A stretch of DNA of 64,000 nt from Streptomyces sp. Je 1-332. GTDB taxonomy: Bacteria > Actinomycetota > Actinomycetes > Streptomycetales > Streptomycetaceae. The stretch covers positions 310,001-374,000 of the forward strand of contig NZ_CP160402.1 of assembly GCF_040730185.1 (NCBI RefSeq), given 5' to 3'. This document shows positions 9,461 to 17,333 of the stretch, in pieces. The position numbers and the translations under genes were made by a program. Every line of letters begins with the position of its first letter. Within the stretch, counting starts at the first letter, position 1. Below the pieces are notes generated by a model that ran no database searches, was not told the DNA's origin, and worked only from the letters and a program-made list of their open reading frames with translations.

Positions 9461-9483
9461 CGTCACCGGTTCAACCGGTGACG
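9461..9483. promoter_or_regulatory. Operator-like palindrome 1 at the CGNR/HAD divergent promoter
   Basis: CGTCACCGGTT and AACCGGTGACG flank a single C, a perfect 11-bp inverted repeat. It lies between the divergent HAD and CGNR genes and overlaps the first possible start of the CGNR gene. The spacing to palindrome 2 is 40 bp centre to centre. Confidence 0.65.
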
Positions 9484-10062
9484 AGTGTTGCCGCACAGTT
9501 CGTCACCGGTCAAGATGGTGACGTGCACTTCGCCTTCGTGAGCGGCAACCCCGCCCTGGACCTGGTCGCCACCGTGGAATCCCGCCGCGACCGGCCCCAC
9601 GAACTCCTGGCCACGCCCGCCGACCTCGAACAGTGGGTCATGGCCTGCGAGGAACTCCCCGATCAGGTCACCGCCGACAGCGCGGCGCTCACCCGCGCCC
9701 AGCAACTTCGCGAGGCCGTCCACCAGCTCGCCCTCGACCGCATACAAGGCCGTGGCTACGAGGCGGCTTGCCTGGACGTCCTCAACCACGCCGCCGCTGG
9801 GCAGCCCCCCGCGCTCCACCTCAGCGACGCGGGCGTCCGCCGGACGGGAGATCTCCCCTCCGCGCTCGCCCACGTCGCCCGCAGTGCGATCACCTTGCTC
9901 GCCGACCCCGATGCCTGCCTCAAGGAGTGCGGGCGGCCGAGCTGTACCCGTCTGTACCTCGACCGTTCGCGCGGCACGCGTCGCACCTGGTGCGGCATGC
10001 AGGCCTGCGGCAACCGCGTGAAGGCCGCCGCCTACCGAGCCCGCAAACACGCCACTCCGTGA
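9478..10062 (+). CDS. CGNR zinc-finger protein (ABATE-domain regulator)
   Basis: The protein (194 residues in the longest version) has the ABATE N-terminal domain (FAFVSGNPALDLVATVESRR) and a C-terminal CGNR zinc finger. The visible metal ligands are in LKECGRPSCTRLYLD and RTWCGMQACGNRVKAAAYRAR, ending in the diagnostic CGNR. Such proteins are thought to be transcriptional regulators. GTG 9478 gives the longest frame, but GTG 9523 places the start directly before the ABATE domain and would leave both palindromes upstream; I regard 9523 as at least equally likely. It may control itself and the divergent HAD gene. Confidence 0.87.
   Translation: MTSVAAQFVTGQDGDVHFAFVSGNPALDLVATVESRRDRPHELLATPADLEQWVMACEELPDQVTADSAALTRAQQLREAVHQLALDRIQGRGYEAACLDVLNHAAAGQPPALHLSDAGVRRTGDLPSALAHVARSAITLLADPDACLKECGRPSCTRLYLDRSRGTRRTWCGMQACGNRVKAAAYRARKHATP
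9501..9523. promoter_or_regulatory. Operator-like palindrome 2 at the CGNR gene
   Basis: CGTCACC and GGTGACG flank nine bases (GGTCAAGAT), the same 23-bp frame as palindrome 1 with a less perfect core. Two matching sites 40 bp apart suggest cooperative binding of a dimeric regulator. Confidence 0.6.
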
Positions 10063-10092
10063 GCCGCAGAGCGGTCGTACTACCCTTCGAGC

Positions 10093-10683
10093 GTGACGAA
10101 CCCAACCGCCCCCCGAGGCCCGCGCCCGGCCAACCAGGGGCGGCGGGTCGCGGCGCGCAATCGCGCCGCCCTCATCACGGCCGCCCGTGAAGTCTTCGCC
10201 GAGCAGGGCCTCGACGCGCCGCTTTCGGCCGTCGCGCGGCGGGCGGGTGTGGGGCAGGGCAGCCTCTACCGGCACTTCGCCGACCGGGTCGCGCTGGCCT
10301 CCGCCGTCCTCGACGAGAACGTCCGGCAGATCGAGCAGGCAGCCGACGAACCCGACGCGAGCCTGGCGAGCGTCCTGGGCGTGGTCACCTGGCATCTGAC
10401 CCGCTCGACGGCGTTCGTCGACCTGTTGCGCATTCGCGGGGCACGGGGCGACGGCGAACAGGCCAGGGCGCTGGCGGCGCGGGTCCACGGCGTCCTCTCC
10501 CGATGCCTGCCCGTGGGCCATCGGCTGACCGCCGACGACGCCATGCTCGCTGTCGCGATGGTCTCCGGCGCCGTCAGCGGGCCCACCCCGGCCGAGCGGG
10601 AGCACCGCGCTCTGGCGGCCTGGCGCCTGCTCGGCGTCGAGGTGGGGCCGATGCGGTCCGTCGAGACCACTGTGGACGTGTGA
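10093..10683 (+). CDS. TetR-family transcriptional regulator
   Basis: The 196-residue protein begins at GTG 10093. Its N-terminal helix-turn-helix is typical (ALITAAREVFAEQGLDAPLS, then ARRAGVGQGSLYRHFADR). The ligand-binding half is short and resembles the TetR_C_33/SbtR-type branch, including an ending around SGPTPAEREHRALAAWRLL. It follows the CGNR gene by 30 bases on the same strand and converges on the propeller lipoprotein, whose stop is 3 bases past its own. Its target is not evident; the perfect palindrome at 13114-13135 is one candidate. Confidence 0.88.
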   Translation: MTNPTAPRGPRPANQGRRVAARNRAALITAAREVFAEQGLDAPLSAVARRAGVGQGSLYRHFADRVALASAVLDENVRQIEQAADEPDASLASVLGVVTWHLTRSTAFVDLLRIRGARGDGEQARALAARVHGVLSRCLPVGHRLTADDAMLAVAMVSGAVSGPTPAEREHRALAAWRLLGVEVGPMRSVETTVDV

Positions 10684-10686
10684 CCG

Positions 10687-11745
10687 TCAGCCGCCGTTGG
10701 ACTGGCGAATTCCCTCGCCGAGCGCGGTGAACCGGAAGACGTACCCGCCGTCCGGACCGCTCACGGTCATGTAGGCCTTCGTGCCGCCCGGCGTGATGGC
10801 GACGTTGGTCGCCGGCTCAAGGCCCTTCGCGGCCTTGGCGGGCACTTCGACGGTGGCAAGCCGTTCACCGTCGCGGCTGTAGACGGCCATGGCCGGTCGG
10901 CCGTGCAGCGCCTGGTAGACGTTGCCGTCGGCATCCACGGCTATGGAGTCGGTCTGGGCCACGCCCGCGTCGACGTGAATGGCCTCGTGCTGCGACGTCA
11001 CGGTGGTTCTGTCGGCGTCGAGCAACAGGTAGGAGACGGTGTTCTCGGCGAGTTCACTGATCCACAGGCCGCGCAGCCCGGGGTCGAACCCCACCCCGTT
11101 GGGGTGGGCGAGCCCGTCGGCCAGGACTGTGGTCCTTCCCCCGTCCCGGTCGATGCGCACGATGCGGCCCTCCGCCTTGCCCGGCTCCATGCCGTGCAGG
11201 TCGCTGACATAGAGGTTGCCCTCGTCGTCGAAGGCGATGTCGTCGAGGTTCATCGTGGAGCCGTCGACCTCGCCTGAGAAGAACGTGCGCGGGTCCGAGC
11301 CGTCCGGCTCGATGCTGACGACGGATCCGGTGTAGTCGGTGAGGTAGAGGCGTCCGTCGTACGGGCTGATCTGCGCCGAGGTGTAGGCACCGGTCTTGTC
11401 GGTGTAGACGCCCCGGTGCTTTCCGGTGGTCAGGTCGACGGACATGAGCTTGGGTTCGCCGGGCGGCGCGGTGACGTCCACGAGGTACAGGTCGCCGTTC
11501 TCGTCCAGGACCGGCCCCTCCAGCAGGGTCCTTCCGGTGGCCTCGTGCGGGTCGGTCACGTGCGCGACCTCGGTGGCGCGGATGGTCCTGCCCTCGCTCG
11601 ACGGTGCGGGGCGTGAGGCCGGGGCGGCGGAGGTCTGGGCGGCGGAGGTCTGCGTGCCGCATCCGGCGAGGGCCAGCAGGCCACCTGCGGCCAGAGCTGC
11701 CAGGGCGGCGCGGGGGCGGCGGTGGGATGTTCGGGAGGCGGTCAT
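10687..11745 (-). CDS. SMP-30/NHL-type beta-propeller lipoprotein
   Basis: This 352-residue protein has an Arg-rich lipoprotein signal with lipobox LAGC at about residues 26-29, so it is anchored outside the membrane. The rest is a six-bladed propeller of the SMP-30/gluconolactonase/NHL kind, with recurring motifs such as DIAFDDEGNLYVSDLHGM, GLAHPNGVGFDPG and SIAVDADGNVYQAL that contain the Asp/Asn metal-site residues of the family. A lactone or sugar-lactone hydrolase role is possible. It lies 109 bases downstream of the SDR gene on the same strand and may be cotranscribed with it, which would suit lactone turnover downstream of a Baeyer-Villiger enzyme. Confidence 0.82.
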   Translation of the reverse strand: MTASRTSHRRPRAALAALAAGGLLALAGCGTQTSAAQTSAAPASRPAPSSEGRTIRATEVAHVTDPHEATGRTLLEGPVLDENGDLYLVDVTAPPGEPKLMSVDLTTGKHRGVYTDKTGAYTSAQISPYDGRLYLTDYTGSVVSIEPDGSDPRTFFSGEVDGSTMNLDDIAFDDEGNLYVSDLHGMEPGKAEGRIVRIDRDGGRTTVLADGLAHPNGVGFDPGLRGLWISELAENTVSYLLLDADRTTVTSQHEAIHVDAGVAQTDSIAVDADGNVYQALHGRPAMAVYSRDGERLATVEVPAKAAKGLEPATNVAITPGGTKAYMTVSGPDGGYVFRFTALGEGIRQSNGG

Positions 11746-11854
11746 GTGGTGGGGGTGCTCCTTCCTGTCGTCCGGGCTGCCGCCCGGACGTGTGGAAATG
11801 GACGGGATGCGCCGGGCCGGGCGGGAGAGGGTGGCCGCGGGCAGCGGTGGGCGG

Positions 11855-12943
11855 TCAGGCGGCCGACCAGCCGCCGTCGGAGGGCAGGATGGCGCCGTTG
11901 ATGTTCACCGCGTCCCTGCTGAGCAGGAACGTGATCGAGGCCGCCAGTTCCTCGGCCACCGCGAGCCGTGGGATCGCCACGCGCATCTTCGCCGTGCGGG
12001 ACGAGCCGTACGGCGCGGGGGCAGGCATCGTGATCCCGGTGGCGACCGCGCCGGGGGCAACGGCGTTGACCTGTACGCCTGTTCCCGCGTACTGATAGGC
12101 CGAGGACACGGTCAGGCCGACCAGTGCGTGCTTCGATGTCGTGTAGGCGGCGCCGGCCGCCGAGCCGCGCAGGGCCGCCTCGGAGACGACGTTGACGATC
12201 CGGCCGCCGCCCGCGGCGAGCATGCCGGGCACGACGGCGCGCATCAGGCGCATCGGTCCTTCGACGTTGATACGAAGGACGCGTGCCCAGGTCGTGTCGT
12301 CGACCTCGTGCACTGCAGCGTCGTCGTCCATCACACCCGCGACGTTCGCCAGGGCGTGCACGCGACCGGCCGCCGCGGCCAGGACCGCGTCGGCGGACGC
12401 GGGTTCGGTGATGTCCGCGGTGACGGGTACGAGCGCCTCGCCGAGGTCGCAGGCCAGGTCGTCGAGGCCATCAGCGGAGACGTCGACGGCGACGACGCGA
12501 CCGCCCTCGCGCACGATGCGGCTGGCGACGGCCCTGCCGATGCCGGACGCGGCTCCGGTGACGACGACGCTCTGCCCGCCGAAGCGGCCGGGCGTGACCT
12601 GCTCGGTCCACGGATCGGGGGTGGCTATCTCGATGCCGGGTGCGGACTTCGCGGCGCCGACGGCGGGGGCGGGACCGGACGCAGGGGCGGGACCGGACGC
12701 CGGAACCGTCGGTACGCCGTCGGGGAGCTGCCCCGTCTCGGCAGCGGTGACCAAGGCGTCCACCAACTCCGGAGGGAACTTCCCGCCGGACATCTGCACC
12801 AGTTGCTCAAGCGGCAGGCCGAGGGCGGGCGCGAGAGCCTCCTCGCTCTGCCCCTGGGAGGCGAGGAAACCACGCAGGACCTGTCCGGCGGTGGGTTGCG
12901 CCAGCCAGTCCCGCAGCGGGGAGGCGGGGGTGATGTTCGACAT
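11855..12943 (-). CDS. SDR-family oxidoreductase with N-terminal extension
   Basis: The 362-residue protein has a classical short-chain dehydrogenase domain from about residue 120. Visible features are the nucleotide-binding motif TGAASGIGR, the NVAG strand motif, the catalytic Ser in NVVSEAAL and the Tyr-x-x-x-Lys pair in YTTSKHA, ending PSDGGW. It should interconvert an alcohol and a ketone with NAD(P). The first 110 residues are unusual: a helical region (DWLAQPTAGQVLRGFLASQG) then an Ala/Pro-rich linker with a repeated PASGPAP unit. It is divergent from the Baeyer-Villiger monooxygenase, and the shared 314-base intergenic region holds a perfect palindrome. Confidence 0.88.
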   Translation of the reverse strand: MSNITPASPLRDWLAQPTAGQVLRGFLASQGQSEEALAPALGLPLEQLVQMSGGKFPPELVDALVTAAETGQLPDGVPTVPASGPAPASGPAPAVGAAKSAPGIEIATPDPWTEQVTPGRFGGQSVVVTGAASGIGRAVASRIVREGGRVVAVDVSADGLDDLACDLGEALVPVTADITEPASADAVLAAAAGRVHALANVAGVMDDDAAVHEVDDTTWARVLRINVEGPMRLMRAVVPGMLAAGGGRIVNVVSEAALRGSAAGAAYTTSKHALVGLTVSSAYQYAGTGVQVNAVAPGAVATGITMPAPAPYGSSRTAKMRVAIPRLAVAEELAASITFLLSRDAVNINGAILPSDGGWSAA

Positions 12944-13113
12944 CGCGGGCCTTTCGAGTCGGTCGTAGTCCGGTCGTGGTCGTGCCGTTGTCGCGCTGTT
13001 GTCCGGTCGTGGTCGTGGTCGTGCCTCGTCGAGTCGCCCCCACGTCATCGCGTCGCGGGGGTCAAGTCGTGGCGCTGGGGCGGGCCGTGGGTGGACGAGG
13101 GTGGACCGACCCC

Positions 13114-13135
13114 AACCGGACAACACTGTCCGGTT
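13114..13135. promoter_or_regulatory. Perfect palindrome between SDR and monooxygenase genes
   Basis: AACCGGACA and TGTCCGGTT flank ACAC, a perfect 9-bp inverted repeat in the 314-base divergent promoter region. Its size and symmetry suit a TetR-type operator. The rest of the interval contains GGTCGTG repeats (about 12970-13022) and no visible gene. Confidence 0.6.
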
Positions 13136-13257
13136 CTTGGGTTACGGTACCTGTGACCGCTCGGGGCGCCCCGGCGAGGGCACCGATCACGCCCGCGCGG
13201 CGCCCGACGCACCTCCCCCACAAGGCCCCCCACGAGCTCCACGAGAGGACCCGCACC

Positions 13258-15078
13258 ATGCCCCTGCCGCAATGCGCCGCTCAGCCCACCCCGCAGGAGA
13301 TCTTCGCCCTGCGCGAGCGCTACCGCTTCGAGCGGGAGCGTCGCGTACGCCCCGAGGGAACAAGCCAATACCGGCCCGCGGAAGCGGAGTTCGGCTACTT
13401 CGCCGCCGACCCGTACACCGGCGATGTGGCGCAGCGCGAGCCGCTGCACGACGCGGTGGACGTCGCCGTCGTGGGCGGCGGGTTCGGCGGGATCCTGGCG
13501 GGCGCGCGTCTGCGCAGGCAGGGCGTGGCGAAGGTGCGTGTCATCGAGCAGGGCGGCGACTTCGGCGGCACGTGGTACTGGAACCGCTACCCCGGCATCC
13601 ACTGCGACGTCGAGTCGCACGTCTACCTGCCGCTCCTGGACGAGACCGGCTACGTACCCGAGTGGAAGTACGCCCCGGGCGAGGAGATCCGCCGGCACGC
13701 GGTGCGCATAGCCGAGCAGTTCGGGCTGTACGAGCACGCCCTGTTCTCCACCGCCGTCACCTCACTGACCTGGGACGAGACGGCGGAGCAATGGATGGTC
13801 GCCACGGATCGGGGCGACGAGTTCCGGGCCACCTACGTCATCACCGCGACCGGCACGCTGTCGGAACCGAAGCTGCCCGGCATCCCCGGCACCGAGGACT
13901 ACCGGGGCCACACCTTCCACACCTCGCGCTGGGACTACGCGTACACCGGCGGCAGTCCCGAAGGCGGCATGACGGGTCTGGCGGGCAAGCGGGTCGGCGT
14001 CGTCGGCACCGGCGCCACCGGCGTGCAGGTCATCCCGATGCTGGCCGAGGACGCCGGTCACCTCTACGTCTTCCAGCGCACCCCCTCGGCCGTGGACGTG
14101 CGCGGACAGCGGCGCATGACACCGCGGCAGGTCGGCGCGGACCGGGCGGGCTGGGCTGCCGAGCGCCGCGAGAACTTCCTGCGCATCTGCTCCGGGGAAG
14201 ACGCCGAACAGGACCTGGTCGGCGATCGCTGGACGGAGTCGGCCGGGCTGCTCGAAAAGCTCCTGCCGAGCTTCCGACGCCATGGCGAGCCGGACTTCGA
14301 GGCCGCCTACGAGGTCGCCGACCACGCCACGATGAACCAGATCCGTGCCCGCGTGGCCGCCGAGGTCACCGATGCCGCGACCGCCGCGGCCCTCACGCCC
14401 TGGTACCGGTACGCGTGCAAGCGCCCCACGTTCTCCGACAAGTACCTGCCCGCCTTCAACCGGGACAACGTCACCCTCGTGGACACGGCCGACAGCCACG
14501 GCATAGAGCGCATGACCGAGCACGGAGTCGTCGTGGGCGCAGTGGAGTACGAGGTCGACTGCCTGGTGTTCGCCACCGGATTCTCCGTCGGCCTTTCCGG
14601 CGTCACCTCCGGAAAGCTGCCCGTGACCGGCCGCGACGGCGTGCAGCTCCTGGAGTCGCTGAAGCAGCGAGGACCGCGCACTTTGCACGGTTTCACCATC
14701 AACGGATTCCCGAACCTGATCCGGATGGGCCCACTGCAGAACGCCAGCAGCGTGAACTTCACCCACATCCTGGACGAGCAGGCCGTGCACGCCGCGGCCC
14801 TTGTCGCCGCCGCGGAGGAGAAAGGCGCCGTCGTGGAGCCCTCCCCCGCGGCCGAGGACGCGTGGATCGACGTGTGCGCGCAGGGTGCCCCCGACCACGC
14901 GTGGTTCCACGCCGAGTGCACTCCCGGCTACTACAACGGCGAGGGACGCGGCCGCCCGAACGGCCCCACGGCCTACCCGCACGGCGCGGTGGCCTTCCAT
15001 GAGCTGCTCCGCCGCTGGCGCGAGGAGAACATGGGCGAGGCTCTCCGGGGCCGGACCCAGGCTGCCACCTCGGCCTGA
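13258..15078 (+). CDS. Type I Baeyer-Villiger flavin monooxygenase
   Basis: This 606-residue flavoprotein should use NADPH and oxygen to insert oxygen next to a ketone, giving an ester or lactone. It has an FAD Rossmann motif VVGGGFGG (71-78), the fingerprint GGTWYWNRYPGIHCD (103-117) and the Baeyer-Villiger motif YRGHTFHTSRWD (about 215-226). A second Rossmann motif GVVGTGATGVQ for NADPH lies near 248-258. The length and an N-terminal extension before the FAD site match cyclohexanone- and steroid-type members. I chose ATG 13258. With the divergent SDR, the propeller and the downstream transporter it suggests ketone or alicyclic breakdown. Confidence 0.92.
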   Translation: MPLPQCAAQPTPQEIFALRERYRFERERRVRPEGTSQYRPAEAEFGYFAADPYTGDVAQREPLHDAVDVAVVGGGFGGILAGARLRRQGVAKVRVIEQGGDFGGTWYWNRYPGIHCDVESHVYLPLLDETGYVPEWKYAPGEEIRRHAVRIAEQFGLYEHALFSTAVTSLTWDETAEQWMVATDRGDEFRATYVITATGTLSEPKLPGIPGTEDYRGHTFHTSRWDYAYTGGSPEGGMTGLAGKRVGVVGTGATGVQVIPMLAEDAGHLYVFQRTPSAVDVRGQRRMTPRQVGADRAGWAAERRENFLRICSGEDAEQDLVGDRWTESAGLLEKLLPSFRRHGEPDFEAAYEVADHATMNQIRARVAAEVTDAATAAALTPWYRYACKRPTFSDKYLPAFNRDNVTLVDTADSHGIERMTEHGVVVGAVEYEVDCLVFATGFSVGLSGVTSGKLPVTGRDGVQLLESLKQRGPRTLHGFTINGFPNLIRMGPLQNASSVNFTHILDEQAVHAAALVAAAEEKGAVVEPSPAAEDAWIDVCAQGAPDHAWFHAECTPGYYNGEGRGRPNGPTAYPHGAVAFHELLRRWREENMGEALRGRTQAATSA

Positions 15079-15207
15079 TTCTTCTGGTTCTCCGCGTTCG
15101 CCGCTCTTCTCTGCTTTCGCCGGTCTTCTCTGCGTTTGCCGGTCTGTCTTGATCAGCCTAATTTTGCGGCGACACAGCTTTTTCTCAGGCAAGAGGAGAA
15201 AAGCTCC

Positions 15208-16845
15208 ATGGTGAAAGGCCTTCCGCACAGAACGCCCCGGCGCCCCCGGAGGCAGGAGGCGGAGTCGACGCGTGCCTCGCGGTCGGAGACCGACCGGATG
15301 GCGCGCACCCTGCTGCGACGCCGCAAGAAGTCGCTCAGCGCCGAGGACGTGATGGTCTCGGATCGCCCCAAGGTGCGGCGCGCGGTGACGGCCGCCGCAC
15401 TCGGGAACACCATGGAGTGGTTCGACTTCGGGGTCTACGCCTATTTGGCGGGCACCATCGGCAAGGTCTTCTTTCCGTCCAGCTCGCCCGGGGCCCAGGT
15501 CGTCGCCACGTTTGCCACCTTCGCCGCGGCCTTTCTCGTCCGACCGCTGGGCGGGCTCGTGTTCGGGCCGCTCGGTGACCGCATCGGACGGCAGAAGGTG
15601 CTCGCCGCCACCATGATCATGATGGCGGCGAGCACGTTCGCCGTCGGCCTGCTGCCCTCGTACGCCTCCATCGGGTTCGCCGCGCCGTTGCTGCTCCTCG
15701 TCTGCCGCCTGGTGCAGGGTTTCTCCACCGGCGGCGAGTACGCCGGCGCCACCACCTACATCGCCGAGTACGCCCCCGATCAGCGGCGCGGCTTCCTGGG
15801 CAGCTGGCTCGACTTCGGCACCTTCGTGGGCTACTCGCTGGGCTCGGGTCTCGTGACGGTCCTGACGCTCACCCTCGGGACGGACGGCCTGGAGAGCTGG
15901 GGCTGGCGCATTCCGTTCTTCATCGCCGGTCCGCTCGGGCTCATTGGCCTCTACATGCGGCTGAAGCTGGAGGAGACGCCCGCTTTCCAGCAGGAGGCTG
16001 CCTCTGCCGCGGCGGAGCGGGAGACCGTGTCCGAGCGTGGGGAGGACGATCCCGTCGAGCAGGCTCGCCAGTCCGGCAAGGGACGGCTCAAGGAGATCTT
16101 CACCCGCCACTGGCAGGCGGTGCTGATCTGCATGGGACTTGTGCTGCTCTACAACGTCACGAACTACATGGTGACGTCGTATCTCCCCACGTTCATGACG
16201 GTGACCTTGGGCGAGAGCGACACGACGGCTCAGTTGCTGGTGCTTGGCACCATGCTGCTCGTCGCTCTCGCCATCACCACCGTGGGCCGCAGTTCCGACC
16301 GGTGGGGCAGACGCCCGATGTTCATGGGCGGCAGCATCGCGCTGATCGCGCTCGCCATCCCGGCGTTCCTGTTGATCCGGGAGGGCGGCATCCTCCTGCC
16401 CGCGTTCGGCTGTGCCATCCTCGGCCTGCTCCTGGTCTGCTTCGCCGGGACGGCGGCGGCGACTCTGCCTGCGCTGTTCCCCACGCGTCTGCGGTACGGC
16501 GCGCTGTCGATCGCGTACAACATCTCGGTCTCGCTCTTCGGCGGCACCACCCCCTTGCTCGCTTCCTTCCTGGTCGAGAAGACCGGCAACACCCTGGTGC
16601 CGGCCTTCTACTTGATGGTGGCCGGAGCGATCGGCCTGGTCTCGACGTTCTTCCTGCACGAGACGGCAGGGCGGCCGCTGCGTGGCTCCGGCCCCATGGT
16701 CGAGACGCACGACGAGGCCCGCGAGATGGTGGCGCGCAGCCGCTCGGAGGCGGGGCGGCACGCACGTGACGTGTGGCTGCGGTTGTGGCATCCACGCGGC
16801 GGCGGCCGCGACGACTCCACGAAAGCGCGCAAGCGCAAAGACTGA
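15208..16845 (+). CDS. MHS-family (ProP-like) major facilitator transporter
   Basis: The 545-residue protein has about 12 membrane segments and the metabolite:H+ symporter pattern. It has the opening GNTMEWFDFGVYAYLA and the loop motif GPLGDRIGRQKVL, then RLVQGFSTGGEYAGA and WGWRIPFF. These match the dicarboxylate/proline-betaine/aromatic acid symporters. The start ATG 15208 has a strong AGAGGAGAA site upstream. A basic N-terminal tail of about 65 residues precedes the first helix, and a polar loop lies between the two halves. It follows the monooxygenase by 129 bases and may import its substrate. Confidence 0.88.
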   Translation: MVKGLPHRTPRRPRRQEAESTRASRSETDRMARTLLRRRKKSLSAEDVMVSDRPKVRRAVTAAALGNTMEWFDFGVYAYLAGTIGKVFFPSSSPGAQVVATFATFAAAFLVRPLGGLVFGPLGDRIGRQKVLAATMIMMAASTFAVGLLPSYASIGFAAPLLLLVCRLVQGFSTGGEYAGATTYIAEYAPDQRRGFLGSWLDFGTFVGYSLGSGLVTVLTLTLGTDGLESWGWRIPFFIAGPLGLIGLYMRLKLEETPAFQQEAASAAAERETVSERGEDDPVEQARQSGKGRLKEIFTRHWQAVLICMGLVLLYNVTNYMVTSYLPTFMTVTLGESDTTAQLLVLGTMLLVALAITTVGRSSDRWGRRPMFMGGSIALIALAIPAFLLIREGGILLPAFGCAILGLLLVCFAGTAAATLPALFPTRLRYGALSIAYNISVSLFGGTTPLLASFLVEKTGNTLVPAFYLMVAGAIGLVSTFFLHETAGRPLRGSGPMVETHDEAREMVARSRSEAGRHARDVWLRLWHPRGGGRDDSTKARKRKD

Positions 16846-16911
16846 CGTGTGACCTTTCGGGGTGCGGCATGAGGGTGGTTCGCTCACAGGGTCGGGGGCA
16901 TTCGGTCACGT

Positions 16912-17184
16912 ATGACGACTCATGATGAGCATCGCGACTCGCCCGGCCTCGGCGAGATGGAACGGGGCACTCCGCAACGCCTCGCGGCGCGCAACCAGAT
17001 GTGGACGCTGGCGTGGACCGCCCTGTGCGTCCTGCTCGCCGTCTGGTCGCTGGCCTGGGGCGTCGGCGCGGCCAGGGGGGCCACCAACGCGTGGGTGTAC
17101 TGCTTCGCCGGCCTCGTGCTGCTCGGCTGCGCGCTGTGGGCCCGCCGCTCGGCCATCCGCAACAATCCGCCGCGCCACCTGTGA
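16912..17184 (+). CDS. Small membrane protein, two helices
   Basis: The 90-residue protein has two hydrophobic segments (WTLAWTALCVLLAVWSLAWG and AWVYCFAGLVLLGCALW) separated by a short loop, with a basic C-terminus (RRSAIRNNPPRHL). I do not recognise a named family. It stands alone between the transporter and the vWA gene. Its codon use is typical for the genome, supporting a real gene. Confidence 0.65.
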   Translation: MTTHDEHRDSPGLGEMERGTPQRLAARNQMWTLAWTALCVLLAVWSLAWGVGAARGATNAWVYCFAGLVLLGCALWARRSAIRNNPPRHL

Positions 17185-17333
17185 CGGCGTGACCGCTCCT
17201 CGCTTTCGGCCGTCGCCTCGAAGGTCCCCGGCGGGCGGTGATGGTGCGTCAAGGCCGTTGTCAGTGCCTCCCCATAGAGTGGAAATCACTCGGGGAACAG
17301 CTCGGGCAGCAGCCTTGGAGAAGGAGCAGAAGC

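Noticed and set aside
12976..13257. N-terminal extension of the monooxygenase frame back to 12976
   Set aside because: The extra 94 codons cover GGTCGTG repeats and the operator palindrome and have no protein character; ATG 13258 begins normal family sequence.
13762..16887. 1041-residue minus-strand ORF
   Set aside because: Antisense shadow over the monooxygenase and transporter genes; composition is typical of the complementary strand of GC-rich coding DNA.
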